The notes under the pieces: generated by a model
Databases searched by the model: none
Told to the model about the DNA's origin: nothing
Seen by the model: the letters and a program-made list of their open reading frames with translations, nothing else
Program-made: the position numbers and the translations under genes
Shown here: positions 52,939-60,551 of the stretch, piece after piece
How positions within the stretch are numbered: position 1 is the stretch's first letter
How the letters are laid out: each line of letters opens with the position of its first letter
Source: CAWCKS01 sp963796195
GTDB taxonomy: Bacteria; Pseudomonadota; Alphaproteobacteria; Rhizobiales; Xanthobacteraceae
Direction of reading: 5' to 3'
NCBI GenBank assembly: GCA_963796195.1
Contig: CAWCKS010000013.1
Span: 1-64,000 of the forward strand
DNA length: 64,000 nucleotides

Positions 52939-54042
52939 TTACTCTTCCGGCGCGTTCTCGATCGGATCGAACCGCGTCGCGTCCAGTCCAAGCAGGTTCC
53001 ACGACTGCTGCATGTGCGGCGGCAACGGCGCTGACGCGTCGACGATACCACCGCGCGGGTGCGGAATCACGATGCGGCGTGCGAGCAGATGCAGGCGGTT
53101 CTGGATGCCACCCGGAATCTCCCAATTCTCCTTGTGGAAATACTTTGGGTCGCCAACGATCGGGTGGCCGATGTGTTCCATATGCGCGCGCAGCTGGTGA
53201 GTGCGCCCCGTGACCGGCTTCAGCGACACCCAGGCGAGCGTCTGCGCCGCGGTCTCGACCACAGCGTAATAGGTCACGGCGTGGCTTGCGCCTTCGTCGC
53301 CATGCTCGGCAATGCGCATAAAGCTGTCGTCCTCACGCTCTTCCTTGGCAAGGAAGGTCGAGATGCGGCCCTGCTTCGGCTTCGGCACGCCGGCGACCAG
53401 CGCCCAGTAGATCTTGCGCGCCGAACGCGAGCGGAACGAGCCGGTCAGCTCGGAAGCGGCAAAGCGCGTTTTCGCGACCAGCAGGCAGCCAGACGTTTCC
53501 TTGTCGAGCCGGTGTACGAGGCGCGGCTTCTGGCCCTTGGCGTCGCGCATCGTCTCCAGCATCTGGTCGAGGTGGCGCGTCGTGCCTGAGCCGCCCTGCA
53601 CCGCAAGTCCGGCCGGCTTGTTGAGCACCATCAGATCGTCGTCCTCGAACAGGATCATCTCGCGCAGCGCCGCGAGGTTCTTGTCATCGGCTTCGGAGAG
53701 GCCGGAGGTCTTCTTCGGCGCATCGAGCTTCAGCGGCGGAATGCGCACGCTCTGCCCTGCTTCGAGCCGGTCCTTGCTGTCAACGCGCTTGCCGTTGACG
53801 CGCAGCTCGCCTTTGCGAACGATGCGCTGGATGTGGGAGAACGACAGCCCGGGAAAGCGCGCTTCGAGGAAACGGTCGACGCGCATGTTGGCTTCGTCGG
53901 CGCCGACGGTGACGGTCTGGACCTTCGTGGGCAGCTGCGGCGCAGCTGCTGGCTCCGCCCGCTCGATACCTAACTCCGCTCGTCCCCGCGGACGCGGGGA
54001 CCCAGTCTTTGCCACGTAACGAGAGCCAGTATCGGTGGCCAT
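52939..54042 (-). CDS. RluA/RluC-family 23S rRNA pseudouridine synthase
   Basis: About 367 residues from ATG 54042 (MATDTGSRYVAKTGSPRPRG); the frame is open to 54336, inside rarA. After a short extension comes the S4 RNA-binding domain (MRVDRFLEARFPGLSFSHIQ ... LRVNGKRVDSKDRLEAGQ). The catalytic domain has the active-site Asp in LVHRLDKETSGCLLVAKT, then PVTGRTHQLRAHMEHIGHPIVGD. It would isomerise uridines in 23S rRNA. The N-terminal extension lies inside a mosaic palindromic repeat that also occurs at 38144-38248. The true start is therefore uncertain, and an ATG overlapping the rarA stop (54177) is in another frame. Confidence 0.87.
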   Translation of the reverse strand: MATDTGSRYVAKTGSPRPRGRAELGIERAEPAAAPQLPTKVQTVTVGADEANMRVDRFLEARFPGLSFSHIQRIVRKGELRVNGKRVDSKDRLEAGQSVRIPPLKLDAPKKTSGLSEADDKNLAALREMILFEDDDLMVLNKPAGLAVQGGSGTTRHLDQMLETMRDAKGQKPRLVHRLDKETSGCLLVAKTRFAASELTGSFRSRSARKIYWALVAGVPKPKQGRISTFLAKEEREDDSFMRIAEHGDEGASHAVTYYAVVETAAQTLAWVSLKPVTGRTHQLRAHMEHIGHPIVGDPKYFHKENWEIPGGIQNRLHLLARRIVIPHPRGGIVDASAPLPPHMQQSWNLLGLDATRFDPIENAPEE

Positions 54043-54103
54043 TTTTCTTTTTGCTAATTTTGGCGAAGCCTGGGCTTCGCCAGACTTGCGCGGGAATGAG
54101 CGG
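53975..54103. repeat. mosaic palindromic repeat inside the 5' coding part of the rluC-like gene
   Basis: On the minus strand it reads CCGCTCATTCCCGCG, then (73 bases on) TGGCAAAGACTGGGTC, then CGCGGGGACGAGCGGA. These blocks of 15, 16 and 16 bases are exact matches to the intergenic copy at 38144-38248, in the same order. The open frame passes through without a stop and includes the chosen ATG at 54042. Confidence 0.7.
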
Positions 54104-54175
54104 ATTTGGGACCTCCGCTTCTCGCTAGCCCCGCTTGGCTTGCCCGATCCCGCCGCGGCCTGTTTCCCCGATGTT

Positions 54176-55504
54176 TCATGAGCCGCCGCGTTCCCTGCGC
54201 AATTTCTTCCAGTATTCCAGCCGCTTGCGGATTTCGCGCTCAAAGCCGCGCTCCGGCGGATCGTAAAAGGTCTGCCGCCCAAGGCTTTCCGGAAAATAGT
54301 CCTGGCCGGAAAAGCCGTGCGCGGCATCGTGATCATATTCGTATCCCGAGCTGTAGCCTTCGTCCTTCATCAGCTTGGTCGGCGCGTTCAAGATGTGTTT
54401 TGGCGGCACCAGCGAGCCGGCCTCTTTCGCAACGCGCTTGGCGGAACCGAAGGCAGTATAGGCCGCGTTCGATTTCGGCGCGGTCGCGACGTAGATCACG
54501 GCCTGTGCGATCGCGAGCTCGCCTTCCGGCGAGCCGAGGAAATCGTAAGCATCCTTTGCCGCGTTGGCGATGATGAGCGCCTGCGGATCGGCGAGGCCGA
54601 TGTCCTCGATCGCCATCCGCACCACGCGCCGCGCGATGTAGAGCGGGTCCTCGCCGGCGTCGAGCATGCGCGCGAGATAGTATAGCGAGGCGTCGGGATC
54701 AGAGCCGCGCACCGACTTGTGCAGCGCCGAGATCAGGTTGTAGTGGCCGTCAGCGGATTTGTCGTAGATTGGCGCGCGGCGCTGCAGGATCGCCTGCAAC
54801 TCGGTGGCGTTGAACACCTCGTCCTTGCGCGCCGCTCGCCAGACTTCTTCGGCGAGCGTCAGCGCGGCGCGGCCGTCGCCATCCGACATCCTGACCAGCA
54901 CGGCACGCGCCTCGTCATCGAGCGGAAGCTTGCGATGCTCGATCTCTTCGGCGCGCTTGAACAGCTTTTCGATCGCATCGGGACCGAGCGAGTGGAACAC
55001 CAGCACGCGGGCACGCGAGAGAAGCGCTGCGTTGAGCTCGAACGACGGATTTTCCGTGGTGGCGCCGACCAGCACCACCGTGCCGTCTTCCATCACGGGC
55101 AGAAACAAATCCTGCTGCGCCTTGTTGAAGCGATGCACCTCGTCGACAAACAGCAGCGTGCCCTTGCCGGTCTCGCGGCGGGCGCGCGCGGCGTCGAACA
55201 CCTTCTTCAGGTCGGCAACACCGGAAAACACCGCGGAAATCTGCTCGAAGTGCAGCTCGGTGGCGTCGGCCAGGAGGCGCGCGACCGTGGTCTTCCCGGT
55301 GCCCGGCGGCCCCCAGAAGATCAGCGAGCCCAGCGTTCGGGTTCCCAGCATACGCGTCAGCGCGCCGTCGGGCCCGAGGATGTGATCCTGGCCGACTACC
55401 TCGGCGAGGGAGCGCGGTCGCAGCTTGTCAGCGAGCGGCCGCGGCGCATCCTGATCGAGGCCGGCGGCGGCAAACAGCGAAGCGGCGTCGCGCGGCCGTT
55501 TCAT
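54176..55504 (-). CDS. rarA: replication-associated recombination protein A (AAA+ ATPase)
   Basis: A 442-residue MgsA/WRNIP1 family clamp-loader-like ATPase. Walker A is FWGPPGTGKTTVARLLA and Walker B LLFVDEVHRFNKAQQD. Sensor 1 is LVGATTENPSFELNAALLSR. The C-terminal tetramerisation region contains KSVRGSDPDASLYYLARML and IARRVVRMAIEDIGLADP. It acts at stalled replication forks, binding SSB and unwinding ends. It starts within the stop codon of the htrA gene (4-base overlap), so the two are translationally coupled. Confidence 0.94.
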   Translation of the reverse strand: MKRPRDAASLFAAAGLDQDAPRPLADKLRPRSLAEVVGQDHILGPDGALTRMLGTRTLGSLIFWGPPGTGKTTVARLLADATELHFEQISAVFSGVADLKKVFDAARARRETGKGTLLFVDEVHRFNKAQQDLFLPVMEDGTVVLVGATTENPSFELNAALLSRARVLVFHSLGPDAIEKLFKRAEEIEHRKLPLDDEARAVLVRMSDGDGRAALTLAEEVWRAARKDEVFNATELQAILQRRAPIYDKSADGHYNLISALHKSVRGSDPDASLYYLARMLDAGEDPLYIARRVVRMAIEDIGLADPQALIIANAAKDAYDFLGSPEGELAIAQAVIYVATAPKSNAAYTAFGSAKRVAKEAGSLVPPKHILNAPTKLMKDEGYSSGYEYDHDAAHGFSGQDYFPESLGRQTFYDPPERGFEREIRKRLEYWKKLRRERGGS

Positions 55505-56898
55505 CCGCCAAGCGTCACGTTGATCTGTTGACCCTCGCGCAGCACGACGATCCGCCAGACCCGCGCCGACTGGCTCGCGGCGCGGTCGAGGTCGGCGGTC
55601 TTGCTGATCTTCTGATTGTTGACGGCCTGGATGATGTCGCCCTTGCGGAATCCGACACTGGCGGCGGCGGCGCCGTCGCTCACGTCGGTGATAACGACGC
55701 CCTCGGTGTTCGAATCGATGTGCAGCTCGTCGGCCACCGCCGGCGAGATGTTGACGACGCGGGCGCCCTGGAACGGCGAGTTCGCCTTGATCGTGATCTC
55801 GTCACGGCCGGTGTCGGGCGCAACTTCCAGCGGGATTGCAAGCCGCACCGGCCTGCCGCCGCGCAGCACGTCGACCTGCGCGCTGCCACCAAGCGGCCGC
55901 GTTGCGAAGCGGTAGTCGAATGCGTTGGGATCGTCGATCTGCTGGCCGTCAACCGCGATGATCAAATCGGACAGTTTTAGGCCGCCTCGCGCCGCCGGAC
56001 TGGTCTGCGCAACGTTCGCGACCAGCGCACCGGCCGGCCGTTGCAGACCGAGCGTCTCGGCGATCTCCGGCGTCACGGCCTGCAGGCGCGCGCCGAGCCA
56101 GGGTCGCAGCACAGTCTTGCCGCCGCTCTTGGCCGACGCCACCACGATGCGCACCATGTTGGCCGGAATGGCAAAGCCGATGCCCTGCGAGCCGCCGGAG
56201 CGTGAGAAGATCGCGGTGTTGATGCCGACCAGCTTGCCGGTCATATCGACCAGCGCGCCGCCGGAGTTGCCGGGGTTGATCGCCGCATCGGTCTGGATGA
56301 AGAACTGATAGTCGGTGATGCCGACGCCGGTGCGCGCCAGCGCCGAGATGATGCCGTGGGTCACGGTCTGGCCGACGCCGAACGGATTGCCGATCGCCAG
56401 CACGACGTCGCCGACCTGCAGCTCGTCGGAGTTGGCGAAATCGAGCGTCTGGAATTTCTCGTGGACGTCCTTCAGCCGCAACACGGCGAGATCACTGCGG
56501 CTGTCGCGCAGCACGATGTCGGCTTCGAACTCGCGCTTGTCGGCAAGCGACACCTTGACCTGATCGGCGCCCTCGATGACGTGGTGGTTGGTGATGACGA
56601 GGCCGGACGGATCGACCATGACGCCGGAGCCGAGCGAGCGCTGCATCTGCTCGGGCGCCTGGTTACCCTGCAGGCCGAAGAAGCGGCGGAAGATCGGATC
56701 GTTGAGGAACGGATTGGTGTTCTGCACGATCTTGGCGGCATAGACGTTGACGACCGCCATCGTGGTGCGCTGCACGATCGGCGCGTAGGACAGCTTGAGC
56801 TGCTGCGGCGAGCTCGGCACGACGCGGTCCTGCGCCTGCGAGGCGGAAACTGCGAAGAGGCCAAAAAGAATAACGAACAGGCGCAAGGCGGTCGGCAT
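55501..56898 (-). CDS. HtrA/DegQ-type periplasmic serine protease
   Basis: About 465 residues from ATG 56898 (MPTALRLFVILFGLFAVSAS), which has a signal peptide; the frame is open to 56973. The trypsin-like domain carries the triad His (LVITNHHVIEGAD), Asp (SRSDLAVLRL) and Ser (INPGNSGGALVDM). Two PDZ domains follow (about 265-360, GGLKLSDLIIAVDGQQI; and 380-465, FRKGDIIQAVNNQKI). It degrades or refolds damaged envelope proteins. It lies downstream of an SDR gene and a repeat, and upstream of rarA in the gene order typical of Bradyrhizobium. Confidence 0.92.
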   Translation of the reverse strand: MPTALRLFVILFGLFAVSASQAQDRVVPSSPQQLKLSYAPIVQRTTMAVVNVYAAKIVQNTNPFLNDPIFRRFFGLQGNQAPEQMQRSLGSGVMVDPSGLVITNHHVIEGADQVKVSLADKREFEADIVLRDSRSDLAVLRLKDVHEKFQTLDFANSDELQVGDVVLAIGNPFGVGQTVTHGIISALARTGVGITDYQFFIQTDAAINPGNSGGALVDMTGKLVGINTAIFSRSGGSQGIGFAIPANMVRIVVASAKSGGKTVLRPWLGARLQAVTPEIAETLGLQRPAGALVANVAQTSPAARGGLKLSDLIIAVDGQQIDDPNAFDYRFATRPLGGSAQVDVLRGGRPVRLAIPLEVAPDTGRDEITIKANSPFQGARVVNISPAVADELHIDSNTEGVVITDVSDGAAAASVGFRKGDIIQAVNNQKISKTADLDRAASQSARVWRIVVLREGQQINVTLGG

Positions 56899-57003
56899 CG
56901 ACAACTCCAGCGGAAAAGTTGCCCTGATATAACGGGCCAAACGCGGCATTTGAAGGCCGAAAGGGATTGCCAAGGGCCCCCGGGGCCGGCGATCACGGCC
57001 TGT

Positions 57004-57798
57004 CTAAACGATCGTCCGCACCACCCCGCCGTCGGCCCTGAGCGCCGCACCGTTGGTCGCCGAGGCCTCGCGGGAGCAGAGGTAGAGGACGAGGTTGGCG
57101 ACCTCCTCGACCGTGGCAAAGCGCTGCAGCAGCGAGGTAGGCCAGCGCTCCCGGATGAAGTTTTGGGCCACCTCCTCCAACGATTTGCCCTGCTGCCTGG
57201 CGACGTCGGCAAGAAACGCCTCGGCGTTGTCGGACAGGGTCGGTCCGGGGATCACGGCGTTGACCGTCACGGCCGTGCCCCGAGTCAATTCGGCAAGCCC
57301 GCGCGAGACCGCAAGCTGCATCGCTTTGGTCGCGCCATAGGGGAGCGAATCCGGCGGCACATTGAGCGCGGATTCAGAGGAGATGAACACCACCCTGCCC
57401 CAACCACGCTTCAGCATGCCGGCGAGACAGGCGCGCGACAGCCGCACGCCGGACATCACGTTGACGTCGAAGAAGTCGTGCCACTCGTCGTCGGTGGTCG
57501 CAAAAAAGTCCTTCAAGCCGAACACACCGGCATTGTTGATGAGGATGTCCGCATCGGGCGCGGCCTCGACGAGAGCAGCGTAACCCTGCGCCGTACTGAC
57601 GTCGGCGGCGAGGCCGCGCGCCCGCGCTTGCGGCAACGCCGCCTTCAGCCGCGCCACCGCTTCGTCGGTGCGCGCAGCGTCTCGGCCGTTGAGGACGACC
57701 TCAGCGCCGGACCGCGCGAGTCCGAGTGCAATCGCGTGCCCGATGCCAGTGGTCGAGCCGGTGACGATCGCCATCGTGCCGGCGAGATCGATCTGCAT
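57004..57798 (-). CDS. SDR family oxidoreductase
   Basis: A 264-residue classical short-chain dehydrogenase. The start MQIDLAGTMAIVTGSTTGIG follows GGGAG. The cofactor motif is TGSTTGIGHAIALGL, and NNAG is in DILINNAGVFG. The catalytic Ser is in VVFISSESALN, and Tyr and Lys are in LPYGATKAMQLA. Arg in VLNGRDAARTDEA suggests NADP preference. The C-terminal GAALRADGGVVRTIV is typical. It is inserted between the ribosomal cluster and htrA, and the substrate is unknown. Confidence 0.9.
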   Translation of the reverse strand: MQIDLAGTMAIVTGSTTGIGHAIALGLARSGAEVVLNGRDAARTDEAVARLKAALPQARARGLAADVSTAQGYAALVEAAPDADILINNAGVFGLKDFFATTDDEWHDFFDVNVMSGVRLSRACLAGMLKRGWGRVVFISSESALNVPPDSLPYGATKAMQLAVSRGLAELTRGTAVTVNAVIPGPTLSDNAEAFLADVARQQGKSLEEVAQNFIRERWPTSLLQRFATVEEVANLVLYLCSREASATNGAALRADGGVVRTIV

Positions 57799-57821
57799 GT
57801 CGCACTCCCAGGCTTTCTAAT

Positions 57822-57894
57822 GAGCATGATCTCCGCGCAAACGCTTCGCGTTTGTCGCGAGGGAAAACCGGTAACCACTTTCCGAATTATGCTC
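57822..57894. repeat. dispersed palindromic repeat, copy 4
   Basis: Outer arms GAGCATGAT (57822-57830) and ATTATGCTC (57886-57894) with the GGAAAACCGGT core. It includes an internal small palindrome, AACGCTTCGCGTT. It lies between the rplQ terminator and the SDR start. Confidence 0.8.
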
Positions 57895-57895
57895 A

Positions 57896-57925
57896 AAGAA
57901 AAAGGCGGCGCCTGGCGCCGCCTCT
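57896..57925 (-). terminator. intrinsic terminator after rplQ
   Basis: On the minus strand GGCGGCGCC and GGCGCCGCC form a tight stem followed by TTTTTCTTTG. It is 28 bases past the rplQ stop and ends the ribosomal/RNA polymerase transcript. Confidence 0.88.
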
Positions 57926-57952
57926 TTATCATGATCCGCTGGATGAGGCCGC

Positions 57953-58372
57953 TTACGCCGCCTCGGACTCTTTCGTCTCCTGGACCGGACCGGAATCCTG
58001 GCCCTTGGCGTCCTCATCGCGATCGACGAACTCGATCACCGCCATCGCGGCATTGTCGCCGTGGCGGAAGCCGGCCTTGATGATGCGGGTATAGCCGCCG
58101 TTGCGGTCCTTGTAGCGGGTGGCCAGCACGTCGAACAGCTTGCGCACCATCGCCTGATCGCGCAGCTCGCCGATCGCCTGACGGCGCAGCGCGAGACCGC
58201 CGCGCTTGCCGAGCGTGACGAGCTTCTCGACGATCGGCCGCAGCTCCTTGGCCTTCGGCAGCGTGGTGACGATCTGTTCGTGCTTGATCAGCGCCGCCGA
58301 CATATTGGCAAACATCGCGCGCCGATGCTCGGCGGTGCGATTGAGCTTGCGATGAACCTTGCCGTGACGCAT
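57953..58372 (-). CDS. rplQ: 50S ribosomal protein L17
   Basis: A 139-residue protein starting MRHGKVHRKLNRTAEHRRAM, the invariant L17 opening. KHEQIVTTLPKAKELRPIVEKLVT is the core helix region. The C-terminal acidic extension (EDAKGQDSGPVQETKESEAA) is usual in this group. It is last in the alpha operon, 30 bp after rpoA, and is followed by a strong terminator. Confidence 0.98.
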   Translation of the reverse strand: MRHGKVHRKLNRTAEHRRAMFANMSAALIKHEQIVTTLPKAKELRPIVEKLVTLGKRGGLALRRQAIGELRDQAMVRKLFDVLATRYKDRNGGYTRIIKAGFRHGDNAAMAVIEFVDRDEDAKGQDSGPVQETKESEAA

Positions 58373-58402
58373 GACGCCCTCGTTCCTGCCTTGTCGATTA
58401 TC

Positions 58403-59434
58403 TCAGTAATGGTCCTCGAAGCGCTTGGCCAGCTCTTCGATATTCTCGGGCGGCCAGCCGGGCACTTCCATGCCGAGGTGCAGACCCATCTGGGCCAGCA
58501 CTTCCTTGATCTCGTTCAGCGACTTGCGGCCGAAGTTCGGGGTGCGCAGCATCTCTGCTTCCGACTTCTGCACGAGGTCGCCGATGTAAACGATGTTGTC
58601 GTTCTTCAGGCAGTTGGCCGAACGCACCGACAGCTCGAGCTCGTCCACCTTCTTGAGGAAGGCCGGGTTGAAGGCGAGATCCGGAATGACTTCCTGGGCG
58701 ACTTCCTTGCGCGGCTCTTCGAAGTTGACGAACACGTTAAGCTGGTCTTGCAGGATGCGCGCGGCATAGGCAAGCGCGTCCTCCGGCGACACCGCGCCGT
58801 TGGTCTCGATGGTGAGCGTCAGCTTGTCGTAGTCGAGGATCTGGCCTTCGCGGGTGTTCTCGACGCGATAGGAAACCTTCTTGACCGGCGAATAAAGGCT
58901 GTCGACCGGGATCAGGCCGATCGGCGCGTCCTCAGGCCGATTGCGCTCGGCGGCGACGTAGCCCTTGCCAGTGTTGACGGTGAACTCCATGCGGATCTCG
59001 GCGCCCTCGTCCAGCGTGCAAATCTGCAGGTCCGGATTGAGCACGGTGATGTCGCCGACGGTCTGGATGTCGCCGGCGGTGACAACGCCGGGACCGGACT
59101 TCTTCACGACCATGCGCTTCGGGCCCTCGCCCTGCATCTTGATCGAGATGTCCTTGATGTTCAGCACGATGTCGGTGACGTCCTCGCGCACGCCTGCGAT
59201 CGAGGAGAATTCGTGCAGCACGCCATCGATGTGCACCGACTGCACCGCCGCGCCCTGCAGCGACGACAGCAGCACGCGCCGCAGTGCGTTGCCGAGCGTT
59301 TGACCGAAGCCGCGCTCGAGCGGTTCCGCCACCATGGTGGCGACGCGAGCGGCGTCCGCTCCCGCGTTGACCTGCAACTTGTTCGGCCGAATCAGTTCCT
59401 GCCAGTTCTTCTGGATCGTCACTATCTCACCCAT
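58403..59434 (-). CDS. rpoA: DNA-directed RNA polymerase subunit alpha
   Basis: About 343 residues starting MGEIVTIQKNWQELIRP; an extra ATG precedes it at 59437. The N-terminal dimerisation domain has PLERGFGQTLGNALRRVLLSS and YVAAERNRPEDAPIGLIPVD. The C-terminal domain that contacts DNA and activators has LKNDNIVYIGDLVQKSEAEM and FGRKSLNEIKEVLAQMGLHLG. Length and sequence are typical of Bradyrhizobium. It lies in the alpha operon between rpsK and rplQ. Confidence 0.98.
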   Translation of the reverse strand: MGEIVTIQKNWQELIRPNKLQVNAGADAARVATMVAEPLERGFGQTLGNALRRVLLSSLQGAAVQSVHIDGVLHEFSSIAGVREDVTDIVLNIKDISIKMQGEGPKRMVVKKSGPGVVTAGDIQTVGDITVLNPDLQICTLDEGAEIRMEFTVNTGKGYVAAERNRPEDAPIGLIPVDSLYSPVKKVSYRVENTREGQILDYDKLTLTIETNGAVSPEDALAYAARILQDQLNVFVNFEEPRKEVAQEVIPDLAFNPAFLKKVDELELSVRSANCLKNDNIVYIGDLVQKSEAEMLRTPNFGRKSLNEIKEVLAQMGLHLGMEVPGWPPENIEELAKRFEDHY

Positions 59435-59511
59435 CACGTTGGAGACCGCGGGTTAGCCGCTCGACACACGTGGACAAATGCGGGCGGCAATCTCCGCCCG
59501 CGACGGAACAA

Positions 59512-59907
59512 TCAAACCCGCCGGCGCTTGCGCGGGCGGCACCCGTTGTGCGGGATCGGCGTCACGTCGCGAATCGAGGTGACGGTGAACCCCGCAGCCT
59601 GCAATGCACGCAGCGCCGACTCGCGGCCCGAACCGGGACCGCCGACTTCGACTTCGAGCGTGCGCATGCCATGCTCTTGCGCCTTCCTTGCCGCATCCTC
59701 GGCCGCCATCTGCGCGGCATACGGTGTTGACTTGCGCGACCCCTTGAACCCCATCGTTCCGGCCGATGACCAGGCAATGGTGTTACCTTGCGCGTCGGTG
59801 ATGGTGACGGTTGTATTGTTGAACGACGAATTCACGTGCGCGATGCCGGAGGCGATGTTTTTGCGCTCACGACGTCGAACGCGTGTACCGGTGGCTTCCT
59901 TGCCCAT
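59512..59907 (-). CDS. rpsK: 30S ribosomal protein S11
   Basis: A 131-residue protein with the S11 core GIAHVNSSFNNTTVTITD, AWSSAGTMGFKGSRKSTPYA and the C-terminal DVTPIPHNGCRPRKRRRV. It starts MGKEATGTRVRRRERKNIAS. S11 forms part of the 30S platform near the mRNA exit. It is preceded, on the transcript, by a hairpin repeat in the gap after rpsM. Confidence 0.97.
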   Translation of the reverse strand: MGKEATGTRVRRRERKNIASGIAHVNSSFNNTTVTITDAQGNTIAWSSAGTMGFKGSRKSTPYAAQMAAEDAARKAQEHGMRTLEVEVGGPGSGRESALRALQAAGFTVTSIRDVTPIPHNGCRPRKRRRV

Positions 59908-59972
59908 TGCAAACCTTTCCTGACGATCTCAACGCCGCCGTAGCTCCAGCGGCTCCACCTGCGAGGCGAACG

Positions 59973-60025
59973 GCGAGTGGCGAATAGCGAGTCGAACTAT
60001 TCGCAACTCCCTATTCGCTACTCGC
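59973..60025. repeat. inverted repeat between rpsM and rpsK
   Basis: Arms GCGAGTGGCGAATAGCGAGT (59973-59992) and ACTCCCTATTCGCTACTCGC (60006-60025) pair with two mismatches around a 13-base loop. It starts 6 bases past the rpsM stop within an otherwise tightly packed operon. CGAATAG/CTATTCG units like this recur in Bradyrhizobium intergenic repeats. Confidence 0.8.
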
Positions 60026-60030
60026 TCAAA

Positions 60031-60399
60031 TCATTTCTTCTTGCCGGCAATCGCCTTCGCCGGACCCTTGCGGGTGCGGGCGTTGGTGTGGGTGCGCTGG
60101 CCGCGCACCGGCAGACCACGGCGATGACGCAGGCCGCGATAACAGCCGAGGTCCATCAGCCGCTTGATGTTGATGCCGACCTCACGACGCAGGTCGCCTT
60201 CGACCATGTAATCGCGGTCGATCACTTCGCGTATCTGCAGCACTTCCTGGTCGGTGAGCTGCGACACGCGCCGCTCATCCGGAATGCTGACCTTCTTCAT
60301 GATCTCCTCGGCACTCTTCGGGCCGATGCCATGAATGTATTGCAGCGCGATCAGTACGCGCTTGTTTGTGGGAATGTTGACGCCGGCAATACGTGCCAC
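60031..60399 (-). CDS. rpsM: 30S ribosomal protein S13
   Basis: A 122-residue protein. GTG 60399 is chosen because it gives the conserved opening (M)ARIAGVNIPTNKRVLIALQ; the ATG two codons upstream and the one at 60417 would add residues absent in the family. The helix-two-turn-helix (IHGIGPKSAEEIMKKV) and the basic tail CYRGLRHRRGLPVRGQRTHT are normal. S13 contacts the P-site tRNA and bridges to the 50S subunit. Confidence 0.96.
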   Translation of the reverse strand: MARIAGVNIPTNKRVLIALQYIHGIGPKSAEEIMKKVSIPDERRVSQLTDQEVLQIREVIDRDYMVEGDLRREVGINIKRLMDLGCYRGLRHRRGLPVRGQRTHTNARTRKGPAKAIAGKKK

Positions 60400-60551
60400 G
60401 TTCATCTCTCCTGTCACCGGTCGCCCAAGACCGGGATGCTTTCCTGATTAGCGAAGCTTCGTGTCCACAAACGCGAACACGACGCCATTGCCCGCAAGGT
60501 GGGCCCGGCGTCGCTTGAACCTATCCGCTTGGATGGCGCTTATTAATGTAC

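Noticed and set aside
56356..58080. A 574-residue plus-strand open frame across htrA and an SDR gene
   Set aside because: Antisense shadow; the minus-strand protease triad and SDR motifs are clear.
58061..59923. A 620-residue plus-strand open frame across rplQ, rpoA and rpsK
   Set aside because: Antisense of three well-conserved ribosomal/RNA polymerase genes.
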